Source: Meta bourneti (lineage: Eukaryota; Arthropoda; Arachnida; Araneae; Tetragnathidae). From it: a DNA stretch of 64,000 nucleotides. This document shows positions 59,431 through 64,000 of this stretch, piece after piece. The notes beneath the pieces were generated by a model. It was not told the DNA's origin, did not search any database, and saw only the letters and a list, made by a program, of their open reading frames with translations. The position numbers were made by a program, and so were the translations under genes. The first letter of the stretch is position 1. Each line of letters begins with the position of its first letter. The DNA lies in the NCBI GenBank assembly GCA_933210815.1, contig OW119929.1:46072364-46136363 (forward strand). Reading direction: 5' to 3'.

Positions 59431-59804
59431 TTGAGTAACTGAAGCATAGTTTAAGCAACCGCGTTGCAGGCTCCTTCATTTCAGGAGCCTCCTGCAGGCA
59501 GACAGCTCCCCCGAAGTGGAGTAGTAAAAGCGAAAGAGGATCCATTGCAGCTCCGGAAAACCATTACTTGATCGCAGCATTAGGAGCCCCGGCGGAAAAA
59601 CATCTTTAGAAGGAAAAGAGGAAAGCCGCAGTCCAGTAAACGGGAATTTTGCGCCCTGCCGTACTTCCGGACAGCGTAATGCGCGGGCCGGATGTTGCCG
59701 GATGAAGAGTTAGAAGGAAGCATGTTTAGTTCGCTGCTTTCGGAGCGGAAGGCCGGTTCAGATCTCTATTTGCGCCTTCTCTGGTGCCGCACATTCTCTG
59801 TTCG

Positions 59805-60200
59805 GAAGATCTCAAACCGAAATTTTATGATGCGAGTTAGAAACGAGAAGCGGGTCAGTAAATCCGTTAGATGCTCGTCCCTCAATGCCAATGTCAGAAC
59901 GATTCGGTCCCATGAAATACAACGGAGAAGAAGGTGCTCCCCCATAGGATAATGGAGCACATTCTTCTCTATAAAGAGAAATCATGTATCCCTCAAAGCG
60001 AAAATTTAAATTTTGTGTGCACCATCATTAAAAATATGCAGGGTTTGTAGGATAGATATTTTTTGTCAAACTAAATGTTCAGAAGATCTCAAATCGAAAT
60101 TTTATGATGGAAGTTAGAAGAGAAGGGGTCTGCAAATACGTTAGATGCCCATCACTCAAATATCGATGTTGAGTTATGAAATACAACGGAATAAATAGGG
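59805..60200. repeat. Direct repeat, two copies ~276 bp apart
   Basis: GAAGATCTCAAACCGAAATT at 59805 recurs as GAAGATCTCAAATCGAAATT at 60081, with similar downstream GTTAGATGC and ATGAAATACAACGGA. Confidence 0.65.
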
Positions 60201-60237
60201 CAGGGTGCTCAATCCCCTCCGAGAGATCCGAGGTTAA

Positions 60238-60315
60238 ACTTAAGGAAAGGTTTACGGACACAAAAGAGAAAAATACACCCACAGGAAGGAATCGAAACTG
60301 TGACACTTACAACTA
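60238..60315 (-). mobile_element. SINE-B fragment
   Basis: Short minus-strand piece with AGAGAAAAATACACC and GGAATCGAAACTG. Confidence 0.5.
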
Positions 60316-60680
60316 TCTTTAGAATCGGGAGTTCGAAGGATTTCTTTCAAGTAATTATCTTAAACTTAATTGGTAGACTTGAGTATCTCGAAATTGGGAT
60401 GAGGAAGAATTAGTTTTCATAAATATTCTACAGCAAATAGCGTTGTTTTTAAAAGTTAACATTTATTTTGTTTTTAACATGTGGTTTTACATAATTTCAA
60501 ATTAAAAACACGCAATTTGACTTATAATTTATGATCAGCAATTTTAATTAAAAAACACGCAAAGTTAAATAGTTTGTATATCATTTTTAAAATATACAAA
60601 CACGAATGCAACCAGAAAAAAATAACACTTAAGTATAGTTTGTGATTATTTTTAATAAAGAGGTTTGTCTCGGCACAGCT

Positions 60681-60735
60681 TGGAATTCGCAACCCCCGGT
60701 TCTAATTCGTGACTACCAACTGAGCTACCATGGCC
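60681..60735 (-). mobile_element. SINE-A head fragment
   Basis: On minus it reads GGCCATGGTAGCTCAGTTGG and continues to a B-box-like GCGAATTCC. It looks like a tRNA but stops after the head. Confidence 0.5.
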
Positions 60736-61517
60736 AAACCAAAGATAGGCAAAATCTTTTTAGTTTTGCTTCTCTTTAATCGCCATTGAGTTCTTAAAGA
60801 TCCTTGTAATGTGAAAATTGGTTAAAGGACTCTAGAAGAAAAATTCCTATTTCTTTTACTTTTAGACTAATCAAATATTTATATCGTAAAATTTTGTCGA
60901 AACTAAATTCGTAAAATAAGATATAAATATTCTTTATTTTCTAATTATATTAACAAATCATAAAATTAAATTTATTATTAATTAGAAAATAATCATTATT
61001 AGAAAATGAAGTTGAGAATTAAAATTAGGACAACAAAAATTAGGACTACCTCGAAGAGTTGTTTGATGAACAGATTTCTAACGTGAACTTGATTAATCTT
61101 CCCTTTCTCATAGTGATTTTATTCAAAACATTAAAATTTTATTTACACTTTCTTCAATGTTTATTCTTTTATGCAACAAATTTTAGTAACAAATTTATTT
61201 TTCTAACGGAAATGGGTAAAGCATCGATGCAAATCTAATATCCTACTCGATACCTGTTTTCTGATACTGAAATTCCCCTATGGGTAGAAATCTGCTCCTT
61301 TAATTTTATAAGTTATCTTTTGTTCAATAGAATTTAAGCCCTCTGATAAGTTTAGGTGAAAGTGCATGCAAATAAAATAACTTCATCACAAATAAAATTA
61401 AAACGCTGCAAAAAATGTGAGAGTGGTGAGAAATAGTTAAAATTCATTTTGAGCTTCAACATACACCCTTCATACCTTTTCTCTACAACAGAACCCATAT
61501 TCAGCCAGAATTATCTA
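60736..61517. other. AT-rich DNA, no gene recognised
   Basis: Downstream flank of the silk gene beyond the SINE-A. Very AT-rich. Confidence 0.55.
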
Positions 61518-61825
61518 GGGTTGAGGTAGTCCAGTTGGAACAGCAACGGATTAGCAATAGGAGGGTTGCGAGTTCGAAACTAGGTCCAGCCAAAGACCGT
61601 CGTGTACACGGGGGCTGGTGCACATTAAATCTGTCGTGGCCTCAAATGTGCTAGTGGTGTGGAAGTTTGGAGAGTGGGGTGCCAGCTCAGGTTTTGTTCT
61701 CGTCATTTGGTCGTGGTTCCAAATTACGAGGCGTTGCCCTTGATCTTTCCCTTCGGGATTGATCCCAGACCGTCGCCAATTGACCGCTGTGTTGCCACCA
61801 GTGCAAAGTTAATTAACTACCAACT
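61518..61825 (+). mobile_element. SINE-A next to the silk gene 3' end
   Basis: Full-length plus-strand copy, converging on the silk gene. It ends about 110 bp before that gene's poly-A signal. Confidence 0.78.
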
Positions 61826-61937
61826 TGATTTTATTTCGCTGTCATGTAATTGGAATAATCTGGTTCGACAAAAGTATGTAAAAATAAAAAGATACGTACT
61901 GCAAATAAAAGACGCAGAAAAAATATACTTCAAACGT

Positions 61938-61943
61938 TTTATT
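61938..61943 (-). promoter_or_regulatory. Polyadenylation signal AATAAA of the silk gene
   Basis: AATAAA reads on the minus strand about 105 nt past the TGA stop. It is the first canonical signal downstream and would give a short 3' UTR. A SINE-A copy ends about 110 bp further downstream. Confidence 0.6.
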
Positions 61944-62047
61944 ACAAAGTCCAATCGGTAATCACAAAAGCATAAATTACATGAAACAGAATTTTGCTTG
62001 TTCACTTACATTAAAAGTCCTTAACGCGCATTGCTTCCAGTAACTCC

Positions 62048-64000
62048 TCAGTAAAGTATTTCGGACAAGAAAGAGGCATATACGGGAATGTCGCCTACCA
62101 CAGACACAGGGGAGAACGAACTTATCTGGGCGGCATTGAGCGACTCAAGTGCAGCGACCAACGCTTCAAAGAGAATTGCGATGAATTCCTTGTCAGGCGT
62201 CAGGGTCGAAGCTCCTGCTCGGGCACCGGCCATGAGGGAGGAGAGTTCGTTGAAGAAGTTGTTGTAGTCGACGGTGTTGGCGGACGGGTTCACTCCAGAC
62301 ATGATGGCTGTCACCAGACTCTGGATCCTCTGTTCACCGAGCTGCGAGGACAGTGTCGGGAGGACTGCCCTGGCTTTCTTGAATGTCCCGTAGGCGTCGT
62401 TGCCGCAATCCTGTGTTTCGCCTTTGGGGGAGAGGAAGTCCGGGAACGCCATGGGCATATCGGGAGCGTTCTGGTAGTCGGGGAAGTTGGGCAACTCGTC
62501 GGCATCCTCCATGGCTCCGTCGTTGTTGCCTACCATGAACATGCTGTCGTCCGATGAGAAATCGGGAGCTGGTGCGGCCACGTCTTCGTCAGACCGAGCG
62601 AAAGGCGAGGGGGCACGTAGGATTTGGGAGTCGTAGTCATCGTCCGAATACTCGACGTCGGACGAGTCGTCGTCATCGCCCGATCCTGCCTCGTACTCGT
62701 AATCTCCAGGGTAGTCGCAAATATTGCCTGGAGCACCATTCAGGCCAGGGAAATTGAATGGAGACTCGAACCCGCCGTCCGGATTGATCGCTCCCGGTCC
62801 GCCTCTGTAAGCACCCACCGGGAGATAGCTGATCAGCTGAACGAGTTCCGGAAGATAAAACACGCCTCCAGAGGGTCGGTCGTGTCGCGGGAAATTTATT
62901 CTTAAGTTATTGTACGAGCCGTTAAATCCTGGAAATAAAAATTGACCGTCACTTCCTTTTAAATCACTTTCAGGGATCGCGCCCGTATTTATAGATTTTC
63001 CTGGAAAAAGAGGTTGCAATGAGTTAATAAGGTCAGGGAAACTGAAGGAGCCGGTGAACTTATCAGTGACGTCATGTGGCAGCTGTTTAAAATTCAAAAA
63101 CCCGCCGGGGAAATTCCCTGGGGAGCCTGGTGAACGGGGGTAGCCAGGATAAACAAAAGGACCCTTGAATCCTGTATTGAAATCAGCAGGAAGTAAGCTG
63201 AAATTCAAATACCCTAAAGGTGAACGCGGATCTTCAGGAGAGCCGAAACTGAAATCTGGGAACGGTCCGCCTGGGATTTTCTTCACATTCAACACTCCAT
63301 GTGGACCCGGGGAATCGGGACCAGTAGGGAAACCAGGAAAATCAAATCCGAAGCCAGGGATGGGTGCAACAGATTCGTCAGAGTCGGGTCTTTGACTGTC
63401 AGGCAATTGACTAAAATCGAGATACCCGATCGGTCCATTACTTCCCGGTGCATTTGGTAAACCGGGAATTCGGAAAGATTGACCAGGATATCCTGAAGGA
63501 TTGGGATCGTTAGGGACATTACCTGGACCATATGGGGCTCTTGGAATATTTGCGGGATCGAGTGGGTTACCTGGGTTTCCATCTGAACCACCAGGATTAC
63601 TTGGTGTAGGCAAATATATTCTGTTTATTTGTCCGTCCGGGCCCGTTTCTGCACCTGGGGTAGTTCCTGGTCCTGCTGGTCCAACAGGTATAGATTTACC
63701 ATCCGGACCCTTAATCGAACCAGGAGTACTAAAAGCTCCGATAGGAACTACGTATTTGGTAGGTTTACCATCGGGACCAGTAACTGTTCCCGGTGTTGAA
63801 CCAGGACCAGCGGGAACAATTTGTATTGGATTACCTGGTGGGCTCATCTTTCTAGTAGTTGGATTTCTTCTTGGGTCACTAGGATTGGTTGGTAGAGTGG
63901 GAAGAACGATCTTTGTGATTCGCCCATCGGGGCCTGTTTCGGCTCCTGGGGTGGTACCTGGGCTTTCAGGTCCCACAGGTATACGTTTTCCATTCGGATC
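62048..64000 (-). CDS. Spidroin-like silk protein, C-terminal part (5' end lies outside the window)
   Basis: The frame is open from the window edge to a TGA at 62048-62050, giving about 650 visible residues. There is no true start codon here, because the gene continues past 64000. Numbered from the edge, residues 1-140 are Gly/Pro-rich modules built around GPDGK, IPVGP, GTTPGAETGPDG and a hydrophobic LPT or VVP stretch. Residues about 140-420 are looser units of 35-45 residues with G-[YFV]-L-[ND]-F, SQLP/KQLP and FPGF-type motifs. About 420-530 is a strongly acidic linker with DDDD and SDDDYD runs. Residues 545-650 are a Ser/Ala/Leu-rich helical domain whose helix pattern and SSFSP...Y ending resemble spidroin C-terminal domains, closest by eye to flagelliform silk. 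That domain nucleates assembly of secreted silk proteins. No poly-Ala, GGX or GPGGX runs are visible, and the C-terminal domain has no cysteine. Flagelliform, pseudoflagelliform, aggregate-type or a new spidroin class all remain possible. Confidence 0.82.
   Translation of the reverse strand, partial: DPNGKRIPVGPESPGTTPGAETGPDGRITKIVLPTLPTNPSDPRRNPTTRKMSPPGNPIQIVPAGPGSTPGTVTGPDGKPTKYVVPIGAFSTPGSIKGPDGKSIPVGPAGPGTTPGAETGPDGQINRIYLPTPSNPGGSDGNPGNPLDPANIPRAPYGPGNVPNDPNPSGYPGQSFRIPGLPNAPGSNGPIGYLDFSQLPDSQRPDSDESVAPIPGFGFDFPGFPTGPDSPGPHGVLNVKKIPGGPFPDFSFGSPEDPRSPLGYLNFSLLPADFNTGFKGPFVYPGYPRSPGSPGNFPGGFLNFKQLPHDVTDKFTGSFSFPDLINSLQPLFPGKSINTGAIPESDLKGSDGQFLFPGFNGSYNNLRINFPRHDRPSGGVFYLPELVQLISYLPVGAYRGGPGAINPDGGFESPFNFPGLNGAPGNICDYPGDYEYEAGSGDDDDSSDVEYSDDDYDSQILRAPSPFARSDEDVAAPAPDFSSDDSMFMVGNNDGAMEDADELPNFPDYQNAPDMPMAFPDFLSPKGETQDCGNDAYGTFKKARAVLPTLSSQLGEQRIQSLVTAIMSGVNPSANTVDYNNFFNELSSLMAGARAGASTLTPDKEFIAILFEALVAALESLNAAQISSFSPVSVVGDIPVYASFLSEILY
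62051..62368 (-). other. Spidroin-type C-terminal domain
   Basis: The last 106 codons of the silk gene encode five predicted amphipathic helices: LSSQLGEQRIQSLVTAIMSG, the NNFFNELSSLM segment, the EFIAILFEALVAALESL core helix and the final IPVYASFLSEIL. The order and spacing match the conserved spidroin C-terminal dimerisation domain. The helix-4 cysteine common in ampullate silks is absent. The nearest Cys is in QDCGND, just upstream. Confidence 0.8.

Noticed and set aside
60681..60735. Functional tRNA gene on the minus strand
   Set aside because: Matches the SINE-A head and cannot complete a cloverleaf.
62554..62905. Plus-strand frames inside the silk gene
   Set aside because: Antisense shadows of the repetitive, GC-richer silk coding sequence.

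Overview
The window looks like AT-rich nuclear DNA from a spider. The decisive evidence is the right edge, 62048-64000 on the minus strand. It holds the 3' end of a long Gly/Pro-rich silk-type gene, ending in a non-repetitive C-terminal domain that resembles spidroin C-terminal domains, closest by eye to flagelliform silk. Nothing else in the window is convincingly a host protein-coding gene. Genus and species cannot be read from the sequence.

Layout. From 1 to 16.4 kb there is gene-poor DNA with two tRNA-derived SINE families (called SINE-A and SINE-B here), a TTAA-type MITE with an internal palindromic array, a ~320-bp tandem array, an intact Tc1-like transposon (8935-10343) inside a degenerate minisatellite, a foldback element split by a solo LTR (11449-12294), and a dead Tc1-like remnant (13.4-14.3 kb). 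From 16.4 to 33.5 kb there is one decayed BEL/Pao retrotransposon on the minus strand. It is split by a SINE-A copy, and that SINE is itself split by an 11.5-kb, nearly perfect giant palindrome (19097-30617). From 33.6 to 62 kb there is more gene-poor DNA: further SINE copies (many with clear target-site duplications), a hairpin MITE, a second solo LTR inside a SINE-B, a second dead Tc1-like remnant (47.0-47.9 kb), a perfect 47-bp tandem array and simple repeats.

The giant palindrome is the most interesting object. It has AG...CT ends, a 6-bp target-site duplication (AACGTG), two arms of about 5.5 kb and a ~540-bp spacer. The outer ends are dense in promoter-type sites (three TGACGTCA, two CACGTG and a GC box within about 60 bp), and a tRNA-Arg-like sequence lies just inside. 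Each arm carries the same decayed cargo: an ALKBH2-like dioxygenase, an IAP-like BIR/RING gene and an unrecognised gene. The ends and duplication fit Maverick/Polinton-type elements, and the cargo fits large DNA viruses or virus-like transposons. No polymerase, integrase or capsid gene is present, so it is most likely a non-autonomous deletion derivative or foldback form. This origin is inference.

Insertion order is readable from the nesting: BEL/Pao first, then SINE-A (13-bp duplication GTAGCGTCATTGG), then the palindrome (6-bp duplication). The genes do not form a common pathway. Apart from the silk gene, the window is a record of successive mobile-element activity.
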